This document shows, piece by piece, positions 37,416 through 46,800 of a DNA stretch of 64,000 nt. Source of the DNA: Prevotella veroralis DSM 19559 = JCM 6290 (GTDB lineage: Bacteria > Bacteroidota > Bacteroidia > Bacteroidales > Bacteroidaceae). The notes under the pieces are model-generated. The model ran no database searches. It saw only the letters and a program-made list of their open reading frames with translations, and was not told where the DNA came from. Position numbers and translations under genes: made by a program. The stretch is from contig NZ_KB898326.1 of assembly GCF_000377625.1 (NCBI RefSeq), forward strand, positions 236,910-300,909, read 5' to 3'. The stretch's first letter is position 1; each line of letters opens with the position of its first letter.

Positions 37416-39725
37416 TTATTTCTCTCCTTTAATGACGGATGATTCACTGCTTGTGTTGCTGTTTATGCGTTTTGAAGCCTCCTTGTATTTTTTACCATAC
37501 GATAGGTTCAGCGTAAGGTTTAAACGTATAAGATTTCTTGTTTCATCAAGATATTCATAGCGTTTGTAAGGAGCCACGCTTGAATAGTTTTCTTGTGCGG
37601 AAATATGCTTCAAAGAAAACAGATTCAGCACATCGGCAGAAAGGCTGAGTTTATTTGTCTGATAGCCAAACGACAACATGTGGCCGTCTTCATACCGATA
37701 AAGCGTTTCTCCCCAAAACCTGTCCTGCACATTCTTGCGAAACTGCCATCTCATAGTGAATTGTTTATAGTAAACAGAAACCTGACCTCCATAGTAGGGT
37801 ATTGTTTTGCGGTGAGTGTATTGATTGCCATTGCTTTTATAAAATTTCAAGCCGGTATAAACTTTGAACGACAGCAGATTGCCAAAAGGCTGCCCTCCAT
37901 ATTCAAATTCCGCATTATAGTTCTGAAAATTCTTGTGGTTTTCCATGGTTCTGACTACCTTTTCATTATCCAGATATGTGCATTCCATGATTGGCGACTT
38001 TGAATATGTTTCATTCAAGTAGAGAGCCAATGCTGTTTTTGTGAATTTATAATTGAATACCAACGCATTATAGAAATCAATCTGCGGCTTGAGATTAGGA
38101 TTACCTCGCTGTATCTGTATAAAATCTATTTCCTGTGAATAGTCAGAAATAGCCGAAAGTGTAGGCATTATATTAGAGACCGACCCCTGATAACGAAGTT
38201 CGATTTTTGGAGAAACGGTATAACGGACGAATAGCATCGGACGAATCGTAAAGGTGCTTTGTTTCTGTTCTCCCACATGCATCCATCGCTGGTTCAGTCC
38301 AATGCCCACTCGGCAATAAAGTTCGCTCCATGCCTTTCCCCATTGTGCATAAGAATAAAGGTTGGCCTGGCGTTGGTCTGTGTGATGCTCCTGTGTCATA
38401 TCGTTTAGGACTGAATTGTAGTCGCTTTTGGTAAACTGCTGGTTGAAGTTTGCTCCAATGGTCAAAGTTCCCCAATTCTGCCTGTTCTCGTATAATTGCG
38501 ACAGCGCATAGCCTTTTTGAATCTCACGGACATTACTGCAGAATTGGTTGGATTCACTTTCGTTGTCTGCCTCCTGATACAGACGGTTGTATTTCCCTTT
38601 GTTGTATTGACCAGAGAGATTCATTACATATAGTTGATTTTCTCCTATGGGCAACTGTATATATAGTTGCGAATAAGGATTTGTGGCCGATGATTTCGCA
38701 TTGTCGTATAAGTTGAGTGCTGTCCCTTTATAGTGCAAATCACTGTTCCACTCTTTATACGGTGCATTTTGGATGGCTGTCCCCAGTGAAAAGTTAATTA
38801 TTTTCTTGTTCTCCTGATAGTTGTAATTGAAATGTACGTTGTGATTGTCGTATCTGTATCGTCCAGGATGCCCCAGTTCGGTTCTCGAAAAGTTCTCATT
38901 TTGCAGATTAAAGTCCTCTTCATATTCCCTGCTGAGGTGTTTCCAATTGCGGTATGCCATATTGTAGTCTAATGAAAACTGGCTGTTCCTGCGGTTGAAT
39001 TTCAAGGAAATGTAGTCCTCTCCGAAACTCGTTAAAAGCCCCTGCCACAAAGAAAGGTAAACCCTTGCGCCAACTTTGTCGTTTTTGGTAATAAAATCCA
39101 AGACCACGTCTGCATTGCCATACCGTGCTTCCGGCGTGTCGTGGTATTCTACGCGCTGTATAATTTCTGGGGAAAGTGCAGCAATTTCAACGGCTGATAC
39201 CTCCCTTCCGTTAAGCAATGTCTTAACGCTTCCGCCACCGTTCAGTGTCAGGCTTTTTGTTAGTGGGTCAACATTAATCCTCGACAGGTTCATCTTGTCA
39301 AGCATAACCATAGCGTCAGGACTGTTTCTTTGAAATTCATTGGGGAAAATTCTCTTGCTTCCATTTTGAAAACTTATGCTGCTTCCCACAACAGTAACTT
39401 CGTCCAACGTAGTAAGACTGTCTTTAAGGAACATTGTCCCAATGTTCAGATCCTTTGTTATGCGGTCTATCTTTATTGTGTCAGTAGTATATCCGACATG
39501 TGATGCAACCACATAATAAAAATTGTTTTTTGCGAGATTTGAGAATGAAAACATTCCTTTCTGTGTTTGTACGGCAGAGACAACCGTATGGCTTTTGGTG
39601 TACAGCTCTACATTGGATTCAAGGGTGTCACCATTCTCGATGAGGACTTTTCCAATAATAGAATACTGCGCATTTATGTTGCTAAATGTGCAAACCATGA
39701 ACGCGAACAAAAATAGTCTTTGCAT
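37416..39725 (-). CDS. Outer-membrane beta-barrel (TonB-receptor-like) protein in the RiPP operon
   Basis: 769 residues. A signal peptide (LFLFAFMVCTFSNINAQ) is followed by a carboxypeptidase-regulatory-like domain at about 20-105. A plug-like region holds EVTVVGSS near residue 110, then a long barrel ends in a LNLTLNLSYGK strand. No SusD partner is nearby. It lies between the radical SAM and exporter genes with short gaps (18 and 9 bases), so it may move the peptide across the outer membrane or act as its receptor or immunity factor. Confidence 0.85.
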   Translation of the reverse strand: MQRLFLFAFMVCTFSNINAQYSIIGKVLIENGDTLESNVELYTKSHTVVSAVQTQKGMFSFSNLAKNNFYYVVASHVGYTTDTIKIDRITKDLNIGTMFLKDSLTTLDEVTVVGSSISFQNGSKRIFPNEFQRNSPDAMVMLDKMNLSRINVDPLTKSLTLNGGGSVKTLLNGREVSAVEIAALSPEIIQRVEYHDTPEARYGNADVVLDFITKNDKVGARVYLSLWQGLLTSFGEDYISLKFNRRNSQFSLDYNMAYRNWKHLSREYEEDFNLQNENFSRTELGHPGRYRYDNHNVHFNYNYQENKKIINFSLGTAIQNAPYKEWNSDLHYKGTALNLYDNAKSSATNPYSQLYIQLPIGENQLYVMNLSGQYNKGKYNRLYQEADNESESNQFCSNVREIQKGYALSQLYENRQNWGTLTIGANFNQQFTKSDYNSVLNDMTQEHHTDQRQANLYSYAQWGKAWSELYCRVGIGLNQRWMHVGEQKQSTFTIRPMLFVRYTVSPKIELRYQGSVSNIMPTLSAISDYSQEIDFIQIQRGNPNLKPQIDFYNALVFNYKFTKTALALYLNETYSKSPIMECTYLDNEKVVRTMENHKNFQNYNAEFEYGGQPFGNLLSFKVYTGLKFYKSNGNQYTHRKTIPYYGGQVSVYYKQFTMRWQFRKNVQDRFWGETLYRYEDGHMLSFGYQTNKLSLSADVLNLFSLKHISAQENYSSVAPYKRYEYLDETRNLIRLNLTLNLSYGKKYKEASKRINSNTSSESSVIKGEK

Positions 39726-39743
39726 ATAGATTATATTAAAATT

Positions 39744-41075
39744 TCAGATAGAAGGTGTTTTAATCCTCAGTTTATCCAAATGTAAACAAATACATTTTTC
39801 TATTACTCCGTTATCTTTGTAGAGTGAGCAAATGTCAAAATTCCCATTGTCAAACATATTCTTGATTCGATAAAAGGCGCATCCTCCCATGCAAATAGGT
39901 ATAAATTCGCAATCCTTACATTTTTCATCTTCAAAACAATTGGCTGATAATACATATTTTCGTATTAAATCTTTGTTTTTGAAGTCTTGATCGTTAATAT
40001 AACCAATTATTTTCTTGCTATCTCCAAGTTCATTCCAACATTTATATAACTCTCCTAAAGGACCAATTAAAAAGGAGTTTAGATGAGTTGCCGAACACCC
40101 TTTACCTTGTAAAACAGGATAGAAATTGACGGCTTCTGTTAATCCATAAAACAAATCTCGAACGTCATCGTGTAATAAAGATTGACATCCCATACATTTG
40201 TTTACAGTGTCTTCTATTCGTAATATGCCTGGATATATTGTTATATTTGGATAAGAACTCCATTTTTCAAGCAACTCATTTCTGATATTCTCAAAATCTC
40301 CAACATTATCCTTGTCAAGATTAACGCGAACAGAAATTTGCGTACTAGGCATGCTTTTCAAAATACAGTCAATATTTCTAACTATTTTATCAAAAGTTCC
40401 CAACCCACTTTTTTTTAGTTTTCTCAAATTATCGTGACGTGGTTTATTGCCATCTAATGTGATTTGAATTGAGTTAAGTGGATATTTGGAAAAAAGAGAA
40501 AGCATCTTTTCATTTATCAAATATCCGTTTGTAACAAGGAAATGATGAGATATTTTAATATTTGGTATCTCGATACTAATTCTATTCAGAATTTTTTCTA
40601 TAATATCTATTGCCATTAACGGCTCTCCCCCATACCATGTAATATATAGATATTCAAGATGTTTGTAACGTTTTATAAAAAGAATTATATTTTCAATTAC
40701 GGCATCAGACATTCTTATGGGTCTTTTGTTCTCTTCAAAACAATAAGGACAATTAAAGTTACAATCGCTTGTTGGTGCTATTGTTAAAAGTAGTTTTTGA
40801 TGGGAGAAAACTTCCATAAAATAATCCATCTTTATTTTACGGTAATAATTGGTTTCTTCTTCAACAGTGGTAATGATATTGACTGTTTTCAATTTTTGGA
40901 AAATCTTCTCTGGAATACGGCTTATTGAAGAAGGATTTTTTTTACATTCGCAGACCGAGTCATAAATTTTACGACTCACTTTATGTAGAGAATTGTTGTT
41001 TGACAAATAAAAATAGGCTTTTTCATCTGATGATAAAAAAGGAATGCAATACTTAGAAATAATAAAATCACTCAT
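39744..41075 (-). CDS. SPASM-domain radical SAM peptide maturase
   Basis: 443 residues from the ATG at 41075; an upstream in-frame ATG at 41099 adds eight. The N-terminal 95 residues may be a peptide-recognition (PqqD-like) domain. The radical SAM core has SDCNFNCPYC (CxxxCxxC, Cys 105/109/112) and WYGGEPL as the SAM-contacting GGE. The C-terminus has a SPASM-type set of cysteines: CMGCQSL, KCWNELG, CFEDEKCKDCEFIPICMGGC and DICSLY. It should modify the adjacent precursor by radical chemistry, for example forming thioether or C-C crosslinks; the exact bond is unknown. Confidence 0.92.
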   Translation of the reverse strand: MSDFIISKYCIPFLSSDEKAYFYLSNNNSLHKVSRKIYDSVCECKKNPSSISRIPEKIFQKLKTVNIITTVEEETNYYRKIKMDYFMEVFSHQKLLLTIAPTSDCNFNCPYCFEENKRPIRMSDAVIENIILFIKRYKHLEYLYITWYGGEPLMAIDIIEKILNRISIEIPNIKISHHFLVTNGYLINEKMLSLFSKYPLNSIQITLDGNKPRHDNLRKLKKSGLGTFDKIVRNIDCILKSMPSTQISVRVNLDKDNVGDFENIRNELLEKWSSYPNITIYPGILRIEDTVNKCMGCQSLLHDDVRDLFYGLTEAVNFYPVLQGKGCSATHLNSFLIGPLGELYKCWNELGDSKKIIGYINDQDFKNKDLIRKYVLSANCFEDEKCKDCEFIPICMGGCAFYRIKNMFDNGNFDICSLYKDNGVIEKCICLHLDKLRIKTPSI

Positions 41076-41148
41076 ATTTAAGAATATATAAAAAGCCATA
41101 TCAAATCAACAGGACTAAATCCAACTAATTCGATATGGCTAATAAAGA

Positions 41149-41421
41149 TTATCCAAATTGTAATTGTCTTATTGTTGAATGTGCACTATTACTATTTGCA
41201 GACCCACAAGTGCAATCAGAAGGAGCTGCAATCTTGTTACTGTTTCCTGATCCACAAGTACAATCGTTACTACCGTGTTCTGTTTGTTCCGTATTGCTAT
41301 TTCCCGAGCCACAATTGCAATCATTCATGTTGTTAGAAAGACCTCCATGCAACATTCCCATTAAGTTAGAATCTAAATTTTCAATTCCATCAATAATGGT
41401 GATAAAATCATTTTCTATCAT
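41149..41421 (-). CDS. RiPP precursor peptide with GG leader and three CxCGSxNSN repeats
   Basis: 90 residues. An acidic leader (MIENDFITIIDGIENLDSN) ends with MLHGG at residues 23-27, a double-glycine site for C39 peptidases. The core carries three repeats: DCNCGSGNSN (34-43), DCTCGSGNSN (53-62) and DCTCGSANSN (69-78). Six Cys come in CxC pairs (35/37, 54/56, 70/72), separated by variable spacers. It is directly upstream of the radical SAM maturase. No similar known core was recognised. Confidence 0.88.
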   Translation of the reverse strand: MIENDFITIIDGIENLDSNLMGMLHGGLSNNMNDCNCGSGNSNTEQTEHGSNDCTCGSGNSNKIAAPSDCTCGSANSNSAHSTIRQLQFG

Positions 41422-41518
41422 AGATAGTAGTGTTTATATAATTCTACTCATGTCGCTTTTCGAATCCGCGTCCTTTATTTCATACAGTTTCCCGAGTTAT
41501 TCGGTAGGAATTACTGCA

Positions 41519-41569
41519 TTGCAGATAACTGCAACTTCCAAGCTAATAGCTTGTGTTTTTTATTTTTTC
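41519..41569. promoter_or_regulatory. Two palindromes upstream of the precursor gene
   Basis: TTGCAG-ATAA-CTGCAA (41519-41534) and CAAGCTA-A-TAGCTTG (41539-41553), the latter followed on the plus strand by a T-rich run. On the minus strand they lie 98-132 bases upstream of the precursor start. They may be operators, or a plus-strand terminator; no clear TAnnTTTG promoter was found for the RiPP operon. Confidence 0.4.
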
Positions 41570-41660
41570 TAAATGCAAGTTATTCTTTAATTCTTATTCC
41601 GTTCTCTTTTGTTTTTTACAAACTCCTTGCAAGGGACTTCATAAATACAGAGGCTAACTA

Positions 41661-42797
41661 TCATACAGATAGAAGCACTGTTCCATACGAGAACCTTCCA
41701 CTTTCCGGTACAAGAAGAAGTATCTTGTTTCCACGTTTAATTTCTTTTGTCCTTATGAGTTCTTCCAATCCGACATAAATGGCAGCCGAACCGATGTTGC
41801 CTACAGAAGTAAGGTTTGTAAACCACTTCTCTTTTGTCAGAGCAATGTTACGAGCAGCAATTTCGTCATTTAATTTCTCATAGAAAAACATTGATGATAC
41901 ATGAGGTATGACATAATCTATCTCTTCTGCTTTTACATGATGTTTGGCAAGTACGGTTTCGATATGGTCAACCCAATACTTGATAATGTATTTCTTTAGC
42001 TGCCGAATGTCCTGTTTGCCCACAAGTACGGCACGCTCCTTAATCTCATCAGGAGAGAACTCCTTCCAGCTTTTGAGCCGTCCGTTTTCTTGCAACTCTG
42101 ATGCCATAAACATACAGGTCGGTAGTTCGTTGGCATAGGAAGTCATATCAACCCATTCGATTTTGAGAGGACATATTCCTTCGGGATGATCTTGCACCAA
42201 TACCGCTCCTGCACCATCAGAAAGCATAAATCGCATAAAATCCTTCTCAAAAGCCATATAAGGGTCTTTGTCAGGATTGTCATGTGTAGCTTCATACTCA
42301 GGGTCATAAAATTTGGATACCAATGCAGGTGAAGTTAATTCTGATGCCACGCATACAGCTTTTTTATGCAGTCCTGCAAGAATATTGCTATAGCATATTT
42401 TCAATGCCTGCAATGAGGTAAGGCATACACCTGCAGAGGAAAATATTTCCATAGGATAGTTGGCTAATTCTCCATGAACCATAGACGCATGGGAAGGAAG
42501 CAATTGATCGGGTGTGCTTGTCCCACAAGCCAAAAGGGTCAAGTCGTCAGGAATATTTCCATTTTCAAACAGCCCACATACGGCTTCTTTTGCCAATTCT
42601 GCATTCGAGTGTGTTAGGCTTTGATTTTTGTCCAACCCGTAATATCTCGTTTTGATGCCATTTTGTCTAAGGACAATGGAACGAACCCTTGACGGATTTC
42701 CACCAATTTTTCCGATATAGTCTTCCATATCCTCATTGGCGATGGGAGAATTAGGAAGATATGCCGATACGCTATTGATATATGCTGCTTTTTCCAT
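41661..42797 (-). CDS. Ketoacyl-ACP synthase III-like enzyme (DarB-like)
   Basis: 378 residues. A thiolase-fold KAS III: AGVCLTSLQALKI near residue 124 holds the likely catalytic Cys, MLSDGAGAVLV is conserved, VIPHVSSM near residue 295 gives the His, and TSVGNIGSAAIY supplies the Asn loop. The N-terminus INSVSAYLPNSPI and IVLRQNGIKTRYY resembles ketosynthases of Bacteroidetes resorcinol or aryl-polyene clusters. It ends 240 bases before the RiPP precursor and starts eight bases after the TetR gene, so regulator and enzyme form a pair. Confidence 0.85.
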   Translation of the reverse strand: MEKAAYINSVSAYLPNSPIANEDMEDYIGKIGGNPSRVRSIVLRQNGIKTRYYGLDKNQSLTHSNAELAKEAVCGLFENGNIPDDLTLLACGTSTPDQLLPSHASMVHGELANYPMEIFSSAGVCLTSLQALKICYSNILAGLHKKAVCVASELTSPALVSKFYDPEYEATHDNPDKDPYMAFEKDFMRFMLSDGAGAVLVQDHPEGICPLKIEWVDMTSYANELPTCMFMASELQENGRLKSWKEFSPDEIKERAVLVGKQDIRQLKKYIIKYWVDHIETVLAKHHVKAEEIDYVIPHVSSMFFYEKLNDEIAARNIALTKEKWFTNLTSVGNIGSAAIYVGLEELIRTKEIKRGNKILLLVPESGRFSYGTVLLSV

Positions 42798-42804
42798 AGG
42801 AATA

Positions 42805-43431
42805 TTATTTGGTTATTAAATAGTATATTGTGTATATTTGCTCTTTCAATTCGGAAATAGAAAGTTGGCTGCTCAATGCACTTCTGTATGACAATCCAAG
42901 ATATATATTTCTAATGGAAGATATAATCTTTTCTGTTTCCACAGTTTGAGTAATCTCTCCTTTCTGTTTGGCAAGCTCTATCACCTCTTTCCACTCAAGG
43001 CTCTTTCTTTTCTCGTATTCTTGAAATTTCTCTTTCCAATCCGGATAGTTGTCTTTCAGATACAAGATAAATGACATGAAATTGGCAGGAGTGACTGTGC
43101 CTTTTGTCATTATAAAAAATGATTTCATACGGCGACCGATGTTTTCTACACGATTATCAATGAAGTCCTTTAATGGTGTAGAGCTTGTAAGTTCAAGAAA
43201 GTCTGTAGCATCATTTGTCAAGAATTCAAATACAAACCTATCAACGGCATGATTGAATATATCCTCCTTATTCTTGAAGTGATGGAACATATTGCCACGA
43301 GAAATGCCAGTAGCTTCCACTAAATCCGAAAATGATACTGCTGCATAACCTTTTTTCAGAAACAGCCTGAACGATTCATTAAGGATAATGTCCCTTTTGC
43401 TTATGCTTTCTTTATCTATTTGTTTTTCCAT
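42805..43431 (-). CDS. TetR-family transcriptional regulator
   Basis: 208 residues. The N-terminal HTH is typical (ILNESFRLFLKKGYAAVSFSDLVEATGISRGNMFHHFKNKEDIF). The C-terminal ligand domain is helical, with a specificity that cannot be inferred. It precedes the ketosynthase in the same operon and an 18-bp palindrome lies just upstream, suggesting self-regulation, perhaps in response to an acyl compound. Confidence 0.92.
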   Translation of the reverse strand: MEKQIDKESISKRDIILNESFRLFLKKGYAAVSFSDLVEATGISRGNMFHHFKNKEDIFNHAVDRFVFEFLTNDATDFLELTSSTPLKDFIDNRVENIGRRMKSFFIMTKGTVTPANFMSFILYLKDNYPDWKEKFQEYEKRKSLEWKEVIELAKQKGEITQTVETEKIISSIRNIYLGLSYRSALSSQLSISELKEQIYTIYYLITK

Positions 43432-43454
43432 TATTTCATTATACTAGAATTAGA

Positions 43455-43472
43455 ACAGAACGTTTGTTCTGT
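43455..43472. promoter_or_regulatory. 18-bp palindromic operator of the TetR gene
   Basis: ACAGAACGTTTGTTCTGT, arms CAGAAC/GTTCTG plus one pair, starting 24 bases upstream of the TetR ATG. Size and position fit a TetR-family operator. Confidence 0.65.
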
Positions 43473-43718
43473 GTTTATAAGTGCAATATTATGCAAATTA
43501 TTTCAATCTGCCAAATTTTTCGGAGGATTTTTCTCCAAAAAGTTTCATTTTTCTTATTTTGCAATGCAAAAGAGTTGATTCTGGGTATTTTTTGCAGGCT
43601 TAATAATTAGGCTGAAAATCCCGTCAAATTCCTCCCATTAGACTTTGTATGTGATTATTTTTTAGGTGTGTTTCCTATTTATTTCCGTAAAAGCACACTG
43701 TTTTCATCAGAAAAGCAT

Positions 43719-43726
43719 TATCTTTG
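43719..43726 (+). promoter_or_regulatory. Outward-facing -7 box near the right element end
   Basis: TATCTTTG points right, out of the inner element and antisense into the helicase fragment. The region 43432-43837 contains no gene apart from this, the operator and the attachment site. Confidence 0.35.
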
Positions 43727-43792
43727 CACAATCAATTTAAGTGTTCTTTGAGGCATTGCAGAATAAAGAAGGAGAAAGAAACTCGCTCGTTT

Positions 43793-43808
43793 CCAAGTCG
43801 TAACCCAT
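43793..43808. other. Putative right attachment site
   Basis: CCAAGTCGTAACCCAT, matching the left copy at 29251-29266 except for one base. Confidence 0.55.
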
Positions 43809-43837
43809 TTATCCATTATTCATTCTTATTTTATTGG

Positions 43838-46800
43838 TTATCTGAAAGATACAAATATCTTGAATCTTTTCCTCGCGTAGTCTGTGGCAATGAGCATCTT
43901 CGCCCTTTCCTCACTCTCACTCAGAGGTGCACGTCCTAAGATTGTGGCATCGCCGCTCTTGGCGAACTCCATCAGCTTGCCGATAAAAACCTCCTGCTCG
44001 GGTGTCGGTGGTATGTTGTGCAGTATCTCATTCTTCTCGGGGCGGTCGATACCGATGTCCTTGGCTGTACGGAAGTCACATATCTCCGCATAGAACGAGG
44101 CAAGTTCAGGTACCTTGATGAACGTCCTAAACCGCTCTTTCTGAATGATATCGTTTGTGATGGAGAACTCATAGTCGGTAGACTTCTTTGCAAAGACTGC
44201 TGCCCAAGCATCAAAACTATTGATACCCTGCTTTTCTAATGCTTGCGGACGGAGGTATTTGAAGAGCAAATACAATTCTGTCAGACTGTTGGAAATAGTC
44301 GTTCCCGAAAGAAAAGTTGCTCCCAAGTCCTTACCCGAACGTTCCTGTATCGTGCGTATGGCAAAGAGCATGTTTAAGGCACGCTGTGAACCATCAGGAT
44401 TGCCCAAGCCTGATACACGGTCATGGCGGGTGTTGAACATCAGGTTCTTGAATTGGTGCGATTCATCTACAAAGAGGTGGTCAATACCCATCATCTTGAA
44501 GTCCACGGCATCGTCCTTTCTTTCGGCGATGCTGTCCTGTATGTTCTGTAACTTGGCTTCAAGCGTCTGTTTGCGTTTTTCCAGTCCTTTGAGCATCCCA
44601 CGGGAGATGTCTCTTCCTTGTTGTCGCAACACTTCGAGATTTTCTTCCACAGAGTCCAGTTCCTTTTGCATAATCGCTTCCTGTATCTCCAATGCTTGCG
44701 GTATCATACCGAACTGTTCATGTGTAAGTATAATACAGTCCCAATCGTTGTTCTTGATGTCGTTGAAAATACGCTGGCGGTTCTGCTTATTAAAATCGTT
44801 CTTGCCCGGATAGAGCACCTTGGCATTGGGATAAGCCTTGTGGAACGTATCGGCAATATCGAAGACGTTTGCCTTTAGTCCGATAATCATCGGCTTGTTT
44901 GCAAGTCCCAATCGCTTCATCTCGTAGGCAGCCGTACACATGATGAGTGTCTTTCCCGCTCCCACCTCGTGGTCGCAGATGCCGCCACCGTTGGTTTTGA
45001 GCATCCACACGGCGTCCTTCTGGCTCTTGTAAAGGTCGGCAATGCCCAATCGTCTGAGGTCAAGGTCGGGAAAAGTCTGATGCGTGCCGTCAAAGTTGGG
45101 TCGCACAAAGCAATTGAAAAGGCGGTTGTAACGGTCGGATAACTGCTGCTTGAACGTGTCAGGTGTCCGTCCGAGCCAATCAACAAAGCCCTGTCTGATT
45201 TCCTCAATCTTGGCATTCGCCATCTGTATGGCATGTCCATCTCTTACTTTAATGGTCTTGGTTTCTCCCGTAACCTTATCCGTCACTTCCTTGCTCTTGT
45301 TGATGTCGGGAATGGTATTGTGCAGGGCGTGCTTCATCAGGTTGATGCCGTCATAACGGCGGAACTCTCCCTGTACAGCATACTTGTGCCAGATATTGGC
45401 ATTTTTGTGGTCGCAGACAATGCTGTACTCGTCCATGTTGGAATGGTAGGATACGCTAATGTCTGTCCCGAAGAATTCCGAAGCGAACCTGCCATAGACT
45501 TTAGCAGGTATCCAGCGTTCACCGAGGTTGAAGTCAAGGTCCGCAAAAGGAATGGGTGTTGGCGTGGCTGCACGCAGGACAGCAAGGCTCTGTTTTGCTT
45601 CCTCGTGTCCAGGATGGTCCAAGAGCCACGATTCGATGCGCTCCGCCTTTTCTATTACATTGCCCGAAATGAACTTATCCGCCACTTCGTAAGCATTCTC
45701 TTCGGGATTGTAATAGATGCGACCTTCCAAGGAAGAAATGATGTCGCTTTCCTCCATATCAGGTAAAAGTGGACTCATGTAGTCAAGTTCCACCGCGCCG
45801 TACTTGTTGAGCGATGCACCCAGTGCTTCCATCGAGTCTGTGGCAACGGTCAGTTCCGTGGTAGAAAATGCCGTGGGATGGTCGAAGATGTCCGCCTTGA
45901 CGTACCTGCCGTTTTTGGAGCGTTCCAAGAAGAGCATTTCCACACCCGTGGCATCCATTTTTATCACATCGATGTTTGTCTTCTGGTTGAAGTAGCCCCA
46001 GCGTGCAACATAGTCATTATAAAGGTGATTGAGTCTGCTGCGGTCTTCCCTGTCTTCTGCATGGTTCTCAGCCTCGTAGTCATAGAGACGATGATAGCAC
46101 TCCCGTATCTCGATATAGGCTTTGAGACGGGAAAGCTGCGCATACGGCAAGTCCATCGGGTTAAAGGTTGGATGTCGCTTTAAGTCAGAAAGAAAGCCTA
46201 TCTGTCCCTTCTGTACGACAATGGAGCCGTCTCTCAGGTGAGAGTCCGGCGAAGAGAGAAAAGGGCGCGGGGAAGCGTCAAACTCTTTTCTGACTTCCGC
46301 TATAGGTTTTGGCTTGCGCTCTTCGGCTTCGTTCATGAAGTCGAAAAGCGACGACTCACGTGAAGAGGAAGAAGCATTTTTCCTGCTACTACGGGTACGG
46401 CGTTGAGGAATGATCGCTGCCTTTTGTACCTTGCTGACCGATGTTTTTGGGGGAGCAGTTTGTGTTATAGGACGGCGTGCCTGTGAAGTTCCTGGATTAT
46501 CCTTGATTTCATGGTTCACACGGGTAACTTCTCTTGTCCAAAGACTGTATTCCTCCGGGGCAAACAGTGACAGCTGCTCCGGTTGTCCGATGTCTTCCAT
46601 ATTATTATCCACCACTGGATGATGATCGTCGTCAAAGAATATTGTCTGCCCATTCATCTCTCTTGGGGCTTCAATATCCGTACGGATTTCCTGTGGTTCT
46701 TGCTCGTATTGATGATGAAGTGTCAAGGCGGGTACGCCTTCGGGCGCAGGTTCAACAGTTATGGAAGGCTGTTCTGATACTAATTGTTGTGGGGCGGACT

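Larger units (their letters stand above)
29251..43808. mobile_element. Inner 14.6-kb integrative element carrying a RiPP operon
   Basis: Bounded by CCAAATCGTAACCCAT (29251-29266) and CCAAGTCGTAACCCAT (43793-43808), 15 of 16 identical in direct orientation. The left copy also forms an inverted repeat with GGGGTTACGA (29284-29293), as expected of a tyrosine-recombinase core site. Two recombinases start within 170 bases of the left end. Contents: recombinases, DUF1896, HTH proteins, DUF3408, RiPP operon, ketosynthase and TetR. It separates the halves of the helicase gene, though about 140 and 70 bases of extra sequence lie between the repeats and the helicase codons. Confidence 0.7.

Noticed and set aside
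41135..41572. Plus-strand frame with repeated PDPQVQS-like units
   Set aside because: It is the antisense reading of the RiPP precursor repeats; the minus-strand frame has the leader, GG site and maturase neighbour.
43724..43939. Small frame across the right attachment site
   Set aside because: It is antisense to the helicase end and shows no family features.
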